From positions 806,001 through 870,000 of the forward strand of contig CAVOOW010000006.1 in NCBI GenBank assembly GCA_963697675.1: a DNA stretch of 64,000 nt. The letters run 5' to 3'. This document shows positions 16,085 to 24,524 of the stretch, in pieces (position 1 is the stretch's first letter; each line of letters starts with the position of its first letter). The position numbers and the translations under genes were made by a program. This stretch comes from CAVOOW01 sp963697675. Its GTDB lineage: Bacteria; Actinomycetota; Actinomycetes; JACCUZ01. Below the pieces are notes generated by a model. It ran no database searches. It was not told the DNA's origin and saw nothing but the letters and a program-made list of their open reading frames with translations.

Positions 16085-17170
16085 GTGGCAGTCACCGAGC
16101 GCCTCGACGGTCCGCTGCGCGCCACGCTGGCCGTGATCGCGCCCGGCACTGCCCTGCGTGACGGGCTCGAGCGCATCCTGCGCGGCGGCACGGGCGCCTT
16201 GATCGTGCTCGGCTACGACAAGATGGTGGAGAGCCTGTGCACGGGCGGTTTCGTGCTCGACGTGGAGTTCAGCTCGACGCGGCTCCGCGAGCTCGCGAAG
16301 ATGGACGGCGCCATCGTCGTCGACAAGGACTGCACCAAGATCCTGCGCGCGGCGGTCCAGCTGGTGCCCGATCCCGCGATCCCGACCGATGAGTCCGGCA
16401 CCCGGCACCGCACGGCCGACCGGGTCAACAAGCAGACCGACCTCGCTGTCATCTCGGTCAGCCAGTCGATGAGCATCATCGCGATCTACGTGGCCGGTCA
16501 GCGCTACGTGCTCGAGGACTCGACCCAGATCCTGTCCCGGGCCAACCAGGCGCTGGCCACCCTCGAGCGCTACAAGCTGCGCCTCGACGAGGTGTCCGGC
16601 ACGTTGTCGGCGCTGGAGATCGAGGACCTGGTCACCGTGCGTGATGTCTCCGCCGTCGCCCAACGCCTGGAGATGGTGCGTCGCATCGCCGGCGAGATCG
16701 AGAGCTACGTCGTCGAGCTGGGCACCGACGGCCGGCTGCTCACGCTGCAGCTCGACGAGCTCATCGCCGGCGTCGAGCCTGACCGCGAGCTGATCGCCCG
16801 CGACTACCTGCCGGCCACCACTGGCCGCCGGGCCCGGACGGTCGAGAACGTGCTCGACGACCTCGATGCCCTCGACGCGCTCGAGCTGCTCGACCACTCC
16901 GCCGTCGCCCGTGCCTTCGGCCACGGCAGCGGCGACGGTCTCGACGCCGCCGTCAGCCCGCGCGGCTATCGTCTGCTGGCCCGCGTGCCGAGGCTCCCGG
17001 GCCTGGTCGTCGACCGGCTCGTCGAGCACTTCGGCAGCCTGCAGAAGCTGCTCGCCGCCAGCATCGACGACCTGCAGGCCGTCGAGGGCGTCGGCGAGTC
17101 GCGGGCCCGCAACGTGCGCGAAGGCCTCTCCCGCCTCGCCGAGTCGTCGATCCTCGAGCGCTACGTCTGA
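16085..17170 (+). CDS. disA: DNA integrity scanning protein DisA, diadenylate cyclase
   Basis: Makes cyclic di-AMP from two ATP and scans DNA for branched structures. The 361 residues divide into an N-terminal DAC domain with the catalytic DGA (74-76) and RHR (107-109) motifs, a helical linker, and a C-terminal helix-hairpin-helix DNA-binding domain (VPRLPGLVVDRLVEHFGSLQ, then VEGVGESRARNVREGL). The GTG at 16085 is preceded by GGGGAGAGG. It follows radA by about 170 bases. Normally mutY would be next; here three che genes intervene on the other strand. Confidence 0.95.
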   Translation: MAVTERLDGPLRATLAVIAPGTALRDGLERILRGGTGALIVLGYDKMVESLCTGGFVLDVEFSSTRLRELAKMDGAIVVDKDCTKILRAAVQLVPDPAIPTDESGTRHRTADRVNKQTDLAVISVSQSMSIIAIYVAGQRYVLEDSTQILSRANQALATLERYKLRLDEVSGTLSALEIEDLVTVRDVSAVAQRLEMVRRIAGEIESYVVELGTDGRLLTLQLDELIAGVEPDRELIARDYLPATTGRRARTVENVLDDLDALDALELLDHSAVARAFGHGSGDGLDAAVSPRGYRLLARVPRLPGLVVDRLVEHFGSLQKLLAASIDDLQAVEGVGESRARNVREGLSRLAESSILERYV

Positions 17171-17175
17171 CCCGC

Positions 17176-17592
17176 TCAGGCGGGGACGAAGCCGGCCAGG
17201 GCGCGCAGGCTGACGACGAAGACCGGCCGCCCCGCCGAGTTGCGCCGCACCTCGAGCACGTAGGCGGGCAGCGCCGCCGATCGCGCGTGGTCGTCATCGA
17301 TCGCCGACAGCTCGTCCGGCGCGAGCACCGCGAGCACGTGATCGACCGCAAGGCCCAGCGCGCCGCCGCCGTCGGGCACGAGGACGAGCACGTCGCCCAC
17401 GTCACCCGCGTCGGCTTCGGTGCGCAGGTCGACGACCGGCAGCGGGAGGTCGCGCAGGATGAGCAGCCCCGTCACGGGCGCGCGGCTGCCGGCCAGCGGC
17501 TCGACGCCGACGGCGCGCACGACCTCTCGTACCTCGAGGAGCCGACCGGCCATCTCCCGGCCGCCCATCATGAACGTCACGTAGCCGCTCAC
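17176..17592 (-). CDS. cheW: CheW-like scaffold protein
   Basis: A 138-residue single CheW domain: GREMAGRLLEVREVVR, VTGLLILRDLPLPVVDLR and LGLAVDHVLAVLAPDEL follow the family beta-barrel order. CheW normally couples chemoreceptors to the CheA kinase at the membrane, but neither gene is in the window. The GTG start overlaps the cheR stop (GTGA). It is the last gene of a cheB-cheR-cheW unit and ends five bases from the convergent disA stop. Confidence 0.82.
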   Translation of the reverse strand: MSGYVTFMMGGREMAGRLLEVREVVRAVGVEPLAGSRAPVTGLLILRDLPLPVVDLRTEADAGDVGDVLVLVPDGGGALGLAVDHVLAVLAPDELSAIDDDHARSAALPAYVLEVRRNSAGRPVFVVSLRALAGFVPA

Positions 17593-18959
17593 GACGCTGT
17601 CCTTCCCGCTGCGATGGCACCGTCCGCCGCGCTTTCGACGGCGGAGCGGGCGAGGTGCAGGCAGAGGTCGACGAGGTCCTGCACGGAGCGCCCGCCCAGG
17701 TAGGAGTCGAGCACCGTCGGCGGCACGGCCGGCACCGCTCGGGCCGCCGCGCGGTACGACACAGCCGCGGGTCCGTGCTGCCCGAGGCGCGAGAGGGCAC
17801 CACCCAGCAGGAAATGGGCGTGCCCGGCCGTCGGGTCCAGGTAGACCGCCTTGCGCAGCGGGCCGAGCGCCTGCGCGTCCAGACCCAGCGTCGTCCTCGC
17901 GTGACCCAGGACGACGTACCCCTCGGCGTTCAACGGATCCGCCGCGGTCGCAACCTCAGCCGCCCGCGCGGCTTCGCCGTAGTTCCCCGCGGCGAGCGCC
18001 TGGCGCGCGGCAGCCAGGTGGTCGACAGGAGCAGGACCAGCTGCTGTACGGCGACGCGCGACCTGACGCGGTGCCCGAGTAGGCGTCTTCGATATTCGCG
18101 GCGTCCGGGAACGCACGTCAGCGGTCCGCCGGTAGACGAAGGCCTCACCCATCGGCACCAGCGTGAACGCGTCGCTCACCTGCCACAGGGTCTCGGAGTG
18201 ACCGAGCAGCAGATAGCCACCCTCGGCGAGCACATCGTGGAACCCGCCGATGAGCGAGCGGGTCGTTTCACGCGAGAAGTAGATCGTCACGTTGCGGCAG
18301 ATGACGAGGTCGAGCTCGCCGGGCCCGAAGGGTGGCGGGTCACCGACGAGGTTGTGCACCCGGAAGTCGACCAGCCGGCGCACCTCGTCGCGCAGCACCC
18401 AGCCACCGGCCGGCCGCGCCTTCAGCCAGCGCTGGCTCGACCCCGGCGGCATCGTGGCGATGCTGCGACCGCGATAGGTCGCCTCCCGGGCGGTGCGCAC
18501 CGCCTCGGTCGAGATGTCGGTGGCGACGATGCGCGGAGCCGGCCCCGCCGGTCCGCTCGTCGCCGACAGCTCCAGGACGAGCATCGCGACCGTGTAGGCC
18601 TCCTCACCGGTCGAGCACCCGGCGCTCCAGATGGTGAGTGGCCGCTTTCGTCGGGCGGCGCGGCGCATCAGGTCCGGCAGCACCCGCGACCGCAACGCCT
18701 GCATCTGCGGTGCGTTGCGGAAGAAGTGGGTCTCTTGGACCGTCACGCCGTCGAGCAACCGGGTCCGCTCGACATCGCCCGCAGCGCCACGGAGCGCGGC
18801 CAGATAGCTCGTCACGCTGCGAGCTCCCGAGGCGTGCAGCCGGTCCGCGACGACGACGGCCAGGCCCGCGCGACGGTTCTCGTCGAACACCAGGCCGGCG
18901 GTCCTGGAAAGGTAGTCGCGGACGGCGGCGAAGTCGGTGTCACTCAGTTGAGCGGTCAT
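17589..18959 (-). CDS. cheR: CheR-type protein-glutamate methyltransferase with C-terminal TPR region
   Basis: This 456-residue protein has an N-terminal CheR_N helical domain (DTDFAAVRDYLSRTAGLVF), then a SAM domain with TVQETHFFRN, IWSAGCSTGEEAYTVAML, RIVATDISTEAV and LDLVICRNVTIYFSRE. A basic linker follows, then about 110 residues of TPR-like helices (AARQALAAGNYGEAARAAEV, LNAEGYVVLGHARTTL). Canonical CheR methylates receptor glutamates using SAM; TPR-bearing forms often serve non-motility chemosensory systems. ATG at 18959 overlaps cheB's stop. Confidence 0.85.
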   Translation of the reverse strand: MTAQLSDTDFAAVRDYLSRTAGLVFDENRRAGLAVVVADRLHASGARSVTSYLAALRGAAGDVERTRLLDGVTVQETHFFRNAPQMQALRSRVLPDLMRRAARRKRPLTIWSAGCSTGEEAYTVAMLVLELSATSGPAGPAPRIVATDISTEAVRTAREATYRGRSIATMPPGSSQRWLKARPAGGWVLRDEVRRLVDFRVHNLVGDPPPFGPGELDLVICRNVTIYFSRETTRSLIGGFHDVLAEGGYLLLGHSETLWQVSDAFTLVPMGEAFVYRRTADVRSRTPRISKTPTRAPRQVARRRTAAGPAPVDHLAAARQALAAGNYGEAARAAEVATAADPLNAEGYVVLGHARTTLGLDAQALGPLRKAVYLDPTAGHAHFLLGGALSRLGQHGPAAVSYRAAARAVPAVPPTVLDSYLGGRSVQDLVDLCLHLARSAVESAADGAIAAGRTAS

Positions 18960-20125
18960 CGCGCTGCTGCCGACGGACGAGGTTCCGGCGAGGCGGGTGG
19001 CCGCTCGGTCACGCGGCTGTTTCGCACCCCGCTGACGATGGCCGCGGCGATGCTGGGGAGCGGCAGCTCGCACTCGACCGCACCGAGCGCCTGCGCGGCG
19101 GCCGGCATGCCCCAGACCACGCTGGTCGGCTCGTCCTGGCCGATGGTGAGCCCGCCCATGTCGCGCATCTTGCGCAGTCCGATCGCACCGTCGCGACCCA
19201 TGCCGGTGAGCAGCACGCCGATGGCGTCCGCCCCGCAGGTGGTGGCAGCGCTGGTGAACGCCGCGTCGACGCCGGGCACGTGAAACTGCCCCTCCGGCGG
19301 CGTGCGGAGTTCCACCAGCAACCCACGTCGGAGCACGGTGTTCATGCCGGCGGGTGCCACGTGCACCGTGCCGGGAGCCAGCCGACGGGCATGCGTGGCC
19401 ATCACGACGGGCATCGGCGACGTGTCGTCGAGCCAGCGCGCCAGGGCCTCGACGAAGCCGTCGGCCATGTGCTGCACCACGAGCACCGGCACGTTCAGAT
19501 CGGCGGGCAGCTCGGCGAGGATGGCCGCCAGCGCGGGCGGTCCGCCCGTCGACGCTCCGATGACGATCACCCGGATGCCTGACACGGGGAGGTCGGCGTG
19601 GACGGCGCCCGGTCGAGGCAGCGACACGAGTGGCGCCCTGTCGTTGACGGGCAGCCCGCGGGCGCGCAGCCGGTTGCGCGGATGTGTGATGACCCGCACG
19701 CGCGAGGCGACCCGCACGTGGCGCTGGACCGCACTGGCGTACTGCGGTGACCGCGGCGACGTGTCCAGCTCGCCGATCACGTCGACCGCACCCGCGGCCA
19801 GTGCGTCAGGCGCATGCGGCGCCATCTCGCCGCACACGACGATCGGGGTCGGACAGGTGCCCATGATGCGCTCGATGGCCTCGATGCCGCCGCTGTCGGG
19901 GGCCAGATCGAGCAGGACGGCGTCGGGCTGGTGGGCCACGACTGCCGCCTCGGCCGCCTCGGCGGTGCACGCGTCGGCCGCGACGTGGAAGCCGGGGCCG
20001 AACAGCAGGCTACGAAGAGCGCTTGTCTGGGCCCTGTTCTGGGCGACCACGACGACGACGAGCGGCGGCGCCGTGGCCGAGGTGATGCTCGCTCGCGGGC
20101 TTGGCGAGGACACAGCACCTCCCAT
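18956..20125 (-). CDS. cheB: CheB-type methylesterase with degenerate receiver domain
   Basis: This 389-residue protein has a receiver-like domain (about residues 20-130), a linker, and a C-terminal CheB methylesterase. The hydrolase triad is intact: Ser in VIGASTGGPPAL, His in LVVQHMADGF, Asp in LTGMGRDGAIGL. The receiver keeps the phospho-acceptor Asp (AVLLDLAPD) but lacks the acidic pair (VVVVVAQN instead of DD) and the conserved Lys (VIGEL instead of VxKP), so normal phosphorylation is doubtful. ATG at 20125. No cheA, cheY or receptor gene is nearby. Esterase activity on glutamyl methyl esters is expected from family knowledge. Confidence 0.82.
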   Translation of the reverse strand: MGGAVSSPSPRASITSATAPPLVVVVVAQNRAQTSALRSLLFGPGFHVAADACTAEAAEAAVVAHQPDAVLLDLAPDSGGIEAIERIMGTCPTPIVVCGEMAPHAPDALAAGAVDVIGELDTSPRSPQYASAVQRHVRVASRVRVITHPRNRLRARGLPVNDRAPLVSLPRPGAVHADLPVSGIRVIVIGASTGGPPALAAILAELPADLNVPVLVVQHMADGFVEALARWLDDTSPMPVVMATHARRLAPGTVHVAPAGMNTVLRRGLLVELRTPPEGQFHVPGVDAAFTSAATTCGADAIGVLLTGMGRDGAIGLRKMRDMGGLTIGQDEPTSVVWGMPAAAQALGAVECELPLPSIAAAIVSGVRNSRVTERPPASPEPRPSAAAR

Positions 20126-20252
20126 GGCGCTCTGCGGGGCCGGCCCGCAAAAAGCTACCGGGGCCGGTTCCCGTGGTCTGGCATCGTCAGCCTCGCCGCT
20201 GCACTTGAGCGTGCGCGCGGGCTCGGATCGCCGTGGGAGGATCACAGCTGCC

Positions 20253-21129
20253 ATGCCCCGATCGACACTGCACGCTCCGGCCCTCGAATGGTACGAGCGG
20301 CACGCACGCGACCTGCCGTGGCGCGGACCCGAGGCGACCCCGTGGGGGGTGCTGGTCAGCGAGATCATGCTCCAGCAGACGCCGGTGGCCCGAGTGCTGA
20401 CCGTCTACGTCGAGTGGCTGGCCCGATGGCCCCTGCCGGCCGACCTCGCTGCCGAGTCGCCGGGCGAGGCGGTGCGAATGTGGGGGCGGCTCGGCTATCC
20501 CCGGCGGGCGCTCAGGCTGCACGAGGCGGCAGGTGTGATGGTCACCCGGCACGGCGGCGCGGTGCCGTCGTCGTACGACGAACTGCTCGCCCTGCCGGGC
20601 GTCGGGAAGCTACACGGCGGCCGCGGTCGCGTCGTTCGCGTTCGGCGGGCGGCATGCGGTGCTCGACACGAACGTGCGCCGGGTCCTCGCCCGGGCTGTG
20701 TCGGGGCAGGAGCAGCCGCCGCCGCACCTGAGCACGGCCGAGCGCGGGCTCGCCGATCTGCTGGTCCCCGACGAGTCAGCGGTGGCAGCCCGGTGGGCCG
20801 TGGCGGTGATGGAGCTCGGCGCGCTGGTCTGTACAGCCCGCGAGCCGCGATGCCCCGACTGCCCGCTCGTCGCGCAGTGCGCCTGGCGGCGCAACGGCCA
20901 GCCGGCGTACGAGGGCCCCCGGCGCTCGCCGCAGGGGTTCGCTGGAACGGACCGGCAGGTCCGCGGGCTGATCATGGCGGTGCTGCGCGACGCCCCGGAT
21001 GCCGTCCCACGCGCCGCGCTCGACGCCGTCTGGTCCGAGGCCGAGCAACGTCACCGTGCGCTGACGGGTCTGGTCGCGGACGGGCTCGTGGTGTCGCTCG
21101 ACGACGGCAGGTTCGCGCTGCCCGGCTGA
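20253..21129 (+). pseudogene. mutY: A/G-specific adenine glycosylase MutY, frameshifted as read
   Basis: Removes adenine mispaired with 8-oxoguanine or G. The ATG at 20253 follows GGAGG. The first frame gives the N-terminal HhH-GPD part (LPWRGPEATPWGVLVSEIML, QQTPV, LPGVGK). One extra base near 20607-20608 (GGGAAGC where GGGAGC is expected) moves the rest, YTAAAVASFAFGGRHAVLDT and onward, into the next frame. Removing one base gives a complete 291-residue protein, including the iron-sulfur ligands C-x6-C-x2-C-x5-C (CTAREPRCPDCPLVAQC). It has a short C-terminus like actinobacterial MutY. The lesion may be a sequencing error. Confidence 0.88.
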
Positions 21130-21140
21130 GGACCGGCGCG

Positions 21141-21533
21141 TCAGGCGGTCGCGCCGTCGGCCATCGCGCGGAAGCCGGAGCAGATCGCGTTCATCACGAC
21201 GATGCGGCCGTCGGCGTCGATATCGAAATAGGCGCGCTGTTCGACGGCGAAGACACCGTCACGGTTGCGCACACGGAAGCGATAGTCGACCCGCTTTCGG
21301 TCGACGAACTGTGCCACCTCGACATGGTCGACGCTCACGACGACGTCGGTCGGTTCGAACCACTGATAAAGCACCTTGTGGATCGCCTCATCCGGTGAGT
21401 GAGCCTCCCAGTACCTGCCGGGCGTCATGCCTCGCAGCACGATGTCTGCCGCGAAAAGTTCCAGCAGAGCCTCGGTGTCCTTCGCCGCCAGCGCGTCCAC
21501 GTACCGCGCCCCCGTGTCAGTCCCCACGCTCAC
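21141..21533 (-). CDS. SnoaL/NTF2-like domain protein
   Basis: A 130-residue single alpha+beta-barrel domain: GARYVDALAAKDTEALLELF, DIVLRGMTPGRYWEA, and paired beta strands ending GRIVVMNAICSGFRAM. The SnoaL-like superfamily includes isomerases, cyclases and orphan ligand-binding proteins; no catalytic pair can be assigned. GTG start at 21533. It is convergent with mutY and divergent from the ABC operon, so it looks monocistronic. Confidence 0.75.
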   Translation of the reverse strand: MSVGTDTGARYVDALAAKDTEALLELFAADIVLRGMTPGRYWEAHSPDEAIHKVLYQWFEPTDVVVSVDHVEVAQFVDRKRVDYRFRVRNRDGVFAVEQRAYFDIDADGRIVVMNAICSGFRAMADGATA

Positions 21534-21606
21534 ATCATCGCAGCCGCCGAGCAGCGCTGGCTATCGGTTCCCGAACGCGGATCCACCGCGGAGTAGGGTG
21601 CCGCGA

Positions 21607-22422
21607 GTGCCCGGAGCCCTGCTTCCCGCCCAGGCGGCGGGTGCCATGGCACGCGCCGGATTCTCACGTTGGGCGACCTACCGGCAGGCCGCGGTCGCCG
21701 GGATGTTCACCAACACGGTGTTCGGGATCATCAAGCTCTCGGTGCTGTTGGCCGTCATCGACGAGACCGGTGGCACCGTCGCCGGCTACGACCACGCGTC
21801 ACTGTCCACCTATGTCTGGGTGTCGCAAGGGCTGATCGCCGTCGTGTACGTGTTCGGCTGGTCCGAGCTGGCGCTGCGGGTGCGTACGGGCGACATCGCG
21901 ATCGACCTGGCTCGTCCGGTCGACCTGCAGCTCAGCTGGCTCGCCACGGACCTCGGACGGGCGACCTACGCGATCGGTGCGCGGGCTGTCGTGCCGATGG
22001 TTGTGGGTGCTCTGCTGTTCGGCTTCGCGTTCCCGCACGACCCGACCGCGATCGTCCTGATCGCACCCGCCATCGCGCTTGCAGTGGTGATCTCGTTCGC
22101 CTGTCGTTTCCTCGTCAACCTCGCAGCCTTCTGGCTGGTGGAGGTGCGAGGCCTCATCACGCTCTACGTCCTGACGATGAACCTGTTGTGCGGGCTGGTC
22201 GTGCCCGTGCAGCTGTTCCCGACGTGGCTCAAGGTGGTCGCCTACTCCACACCGTTCCCGTTCCTCCTGCAGGCACCGACCGACCTGGTGACCGGCCAGG
22301 CCGAGGGCTGGCAGGCGGTCGGCATCATCGCGGCACAGCTCGGCTGGTGCGTGGTGCTGCTCGGGCTCGGCCGACTCGTGCTGAGCCGGGCGACCGAGAA
22401 ACTCGTGGTGCAGGGTGGTTGA
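21607..22422 (+). CDS. ABC-2 family exporter permease, first subunit
   Basis: This 271-residue protein has about six membrane helices (for example LVVPVQLFPTWLKVVAYSTP before the last pair), of the ABC2_membrane_6 type that occurs as two unequal permeases plus one ATPase. GTG at 21607 with GGAGTAGGG upstream; an open frame further upstream is rejected as noise. The stop overlaps the second permease start by eight bases. Substrate unknown; related systems export drugs or polyketides. Confidence 0.8.
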   Translation: MPGALLPAQAAGAMARAGFSRWATYRQAAVAGMFTNTVFGIIKLSVLLAVIDETGGTVAGYDHASLSTYVWVSQGLIAVVYVFGWSELALRVRTGDIAIDLARPVDLQLSWLATDLGRATYAIGARAVVPMVVGALLFGFAFPHDPTAIVLIAPAIALAVVISFACRFLVNLAAFWLVEVRGLITLYVLTMNLLCGLVVPVQLFPTWLKVVAYSTPFPFLLQAPTDLVTGQAEGWQAVGIIAAQLGWCVVLLGLGRLVLSRATEKLVVQGG

Positions 22423-23263
22423 GCTGCAGCCGCTGGGGACGGCGGGACGCGGCGACGCCGTACCCTCGCTCCTGAGCGCCTACGTCGCGCTGGTGCGCTC
22501 GCGGCTGTCGGCCCAGATGGTCTATCGGGGGTCGTTCGCGTTCGAAGTCGGCGCACAGTTCGGTATCGGCTTCGTCGACTTTGCGGAGATCTACGTCGTC
22601 TTCCACCAGGTGAGCTCCCTCGGCGGCTTCAGCTTTGCCGAGGTGTCGATGATGTTCGCGCTGACGACGTGCGCCTTCTCGCTCGCCGACATGTTCGTCG
22701 GGCACATCGACGGGCTGCCCAACTATGTGCGCACCGGCCAGTTCGACGCGATGCTGCTCCGTCCGCTCTCCGCGCTGGGCCAGCTCGTCACGTCGGACTT
22801 CTCGTTGCGGCGACTCGGCCGTGCGATGACCGGGCTGCTCGTGCTGGGTGCCGCACTCGTGTTCACCGACGTCGACTGGACTCCCGCGCGCCTGCTGCTG
22901 TTGATCATCACACCGGTCGCCGGGTGCGCCATCTTCTGCGCCATCTTCGTCGCTGCGGCCGCCGTCAGCTTCTGGTTGGTGGAGGGTACGGAGTTTGCGA
23001 ATGCCTTCACGTACGGGGGAAATTACCTCGCGTCGCTGCCGTTCACGATCTTCCCCGTCGCGGTGCGACGGTTCTTCACGTTCGTCATCCCGGCAGCCTT
23101 CGTCGCCTACTTGCCGACGCTCGCGCTGCTGGGGCGTCCCGACCCGACGGGTCTTCCTGGCTGGCTCTGCTGGTCGGGACCGGTCGCCGCCCTGATCGCG
23201 GCCGCGGCCGCGCGCCTGCTCTGGCGCAACGGGCTGCACCACTATGTGGGTGCCGGCTCGTGA
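22415..23263 (+). CDS. ABC-2 family exporter permease, second subunit
   Basis: A 282-residue membrane protein, partner of the preceding permease. It has an amphipathic N-terminus (LSAYVALVRSRLSAQMVYRG), about six helices, and the segment FVGHIDGLPNYVRTGQFDAM typical of this permease class just before LLRPLSALGQLV. GTG start at 22415. The stop overlaps the ATPase GTG start (GTGA). Expected to form a heterodimeric pore with the first permease. Confidence 0.8.
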   Translation: MVELQPLGTAGRGDAVPSLLSAYVALVRSRLSAQMVYRGSFAFEVGAQFGIGFVDFAEIYVVFHQVSSLGGFSFAEVSMMFALTTCAFSLADMFVGHIDGLPNYVRTGQFDAMLLRPLSALGQLVTSDFSLRRLGRAMTGLLVLGAALVFTDVDWTPARLLLLIITPVAGCAIFCAIFVAAAAVSFWLVEGTEFANAFTYGGNYLASLPFTIFPVAVRRFFTFVIPAAFVAYLPTLALLGRPDPTGLPGWLCWSGPVAALIAAAAARLLWRNGLHHYVGAGS

Positions 23264-24234
23264 TCGTCGAGGTCGAGCGCCTGCGCCGTGACTTCGTGGT
23301 GCGGCACAAGACGAGTCGCTTCGGGCGCAGCCGCGACGTCGTGACGGCTGTCGCCGACGTGACCTTCGGCATCAATGCCGGCGAGTGCCTCGGCTACATC
23401 GGCGCCAACGGTGCCGGAAAGTCGACCACCGTCAAGATGCTGATGGGCATCCTCGTGCCGACCTCCGGACGGGTGCAGGTCTGCGGCCTCGAACCGGTGC
23501 GGGAGCGCACGGTTCTCGCGCGCCGGGTCGGCGCGGTCTTCGGCCAGCGCAGCCAGCTGTGGTGGGACCTGCCCCTCACGGACTCCTTCCGGCTGCTCGG
23601 TGCCATCCATCGGATGCCCGACCGCGCGTGGCAGGCCCGGCTGCAGGAGTGTGCCGACCTGCTCGACATGCACGAGTTCCTGACGACACCCGTGCGGCAG
23701 CTCTCGCTCGGCCAACGGATGCGCGGCGAGGTGACCGCCGCTCTCCTGCACTCCCCCGAGCTGCTGCTCCTCGACGAGCCGACGATCGGACTCGACATCG
23801 TCAGCAAGGAGCGGCTGCGCGGCTTCCTCGCGGAGGAGCGCAGCGAGCGTGGGACGACGGTGCTGCTCGCGACGCACGACCTCTCGGACATCGAACGGCT
23901 CTCCGACCGCATCATCGTCATCGACCACGGACGGCTGGCCTTCGACGGCACACTGCCGGCTCTCGTGTCTCGCGTCGGCGCATCACGGGTGCTGGTCGTC
24001 GACCTGGTGGAACCTGGTCCGCCGCTGGACGACATCCCGAACACGACGCTGGAGTCGGTGGAGGCCGACGGGCTGCGCCAGCACCTCGCCTTCCGGGCGG
24101 AGGAGACGTCTGCGGCGACGGTGATCGCGGCCGTCACCGCGCGCGTGGAGCTGCGGGATCTGGCGATCACCGAGCCGGCCATCGAAGATGTCGTACGCCG
24201 CCTCTACCTCTCCCCCCACCGCGACTCCCCCTAA
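23260..24234 (+). CDS. ABC exporter ATP-binding protein
   Basis: This 324-residue ATPase is longer than usual because of a C-terminal domain of about 80 residues after the nucleotide-binding core, as in DrrA/NodI-like exporters. Walker A GANGAGKSTT, FGQRSQLWWDLP, signature LSLGQRMR (LSLGQ instead of LSGGQ), Walker B LLLLDEPTIGLD and ATHDLSDIE are seen. GTG at 23260 is coupled to the permease by GTGA. The stop is followed within 9 bases by a family 1 repeat arm. Confidence 0.88.
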   Translation: MIVEVERLRRDFVVRHKTSRFGRSRDVVTAVADVTFGINAGECLGYIGANGAGKSTTVKMLMGILVPTSGRVQVCGLEPVRERTVLARRVGAVFGQRSQLWWDLPLTDSFRLLGAIHRMPDRAWQARLQECADLLDMHEFLTTPVRQLSLGQRMRGEVTAALLHSPELLLLDEPTIGLDIVSKERLRGFLAEERSERGTTVLLATHDLSDIERLSDRIIVIDHGRLAFDGTLPALVSRVGASRVLVVDLVEPGPPLDDIPNTTLESVEADGLRQHLAFRAEETSAATVIAAVTARVELRDLAITEPAIEDVVRRLYLSPHRDSP

Positions 24235-24242
24235 CCCCTCCC

Positions 24243-24516
24243 CTTCAAAGTCGATCATGCACTAACCGACACCGCCCGCGTTTCCGCAGGTCAGCGCGAC
24301 GAAAATCCATGTCGATCATGCAGTAGCCGGCACGAGTGTCGAACCCGCCGCGCAGCAGGGTCCTCCGAGTCGAGACGGAGTGCGGAAGCTGCAGTAGCCG
24401 CGAAGTCGTGGCGCCGACAGGCTCGTCGGTTACTGCATGATCGATTCGCTTTCAACAGGCCGCTGACCTGCAGCGATAGGCACCTCCGTCGGTTGCTGCA
24501 TGATCGACTTTGAAGA
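24243..24516. repeat. Composite inverted-repeat element, family 1 (second copy)
   Basis: This fills the gap between two convergent genes. Left arms at 24243-24271 and 24309-24332 (core GTCGATCATGCA) and right arms at 24425-24446 and 24488-24515 (core CTGCATGATCGA) give the same nested L-L-R-R order as 7330-7556. Spacing within each half is 66 and 63 bases. A degenerate fifth arm lies at 24382-24402. Each outermost arm lies 8-10 bases from a stop codon. The spacer sequences are unrelated to those of the first copy. Confidence 0.9.
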
Positions 24517-24524
24517 GGGGCGGG

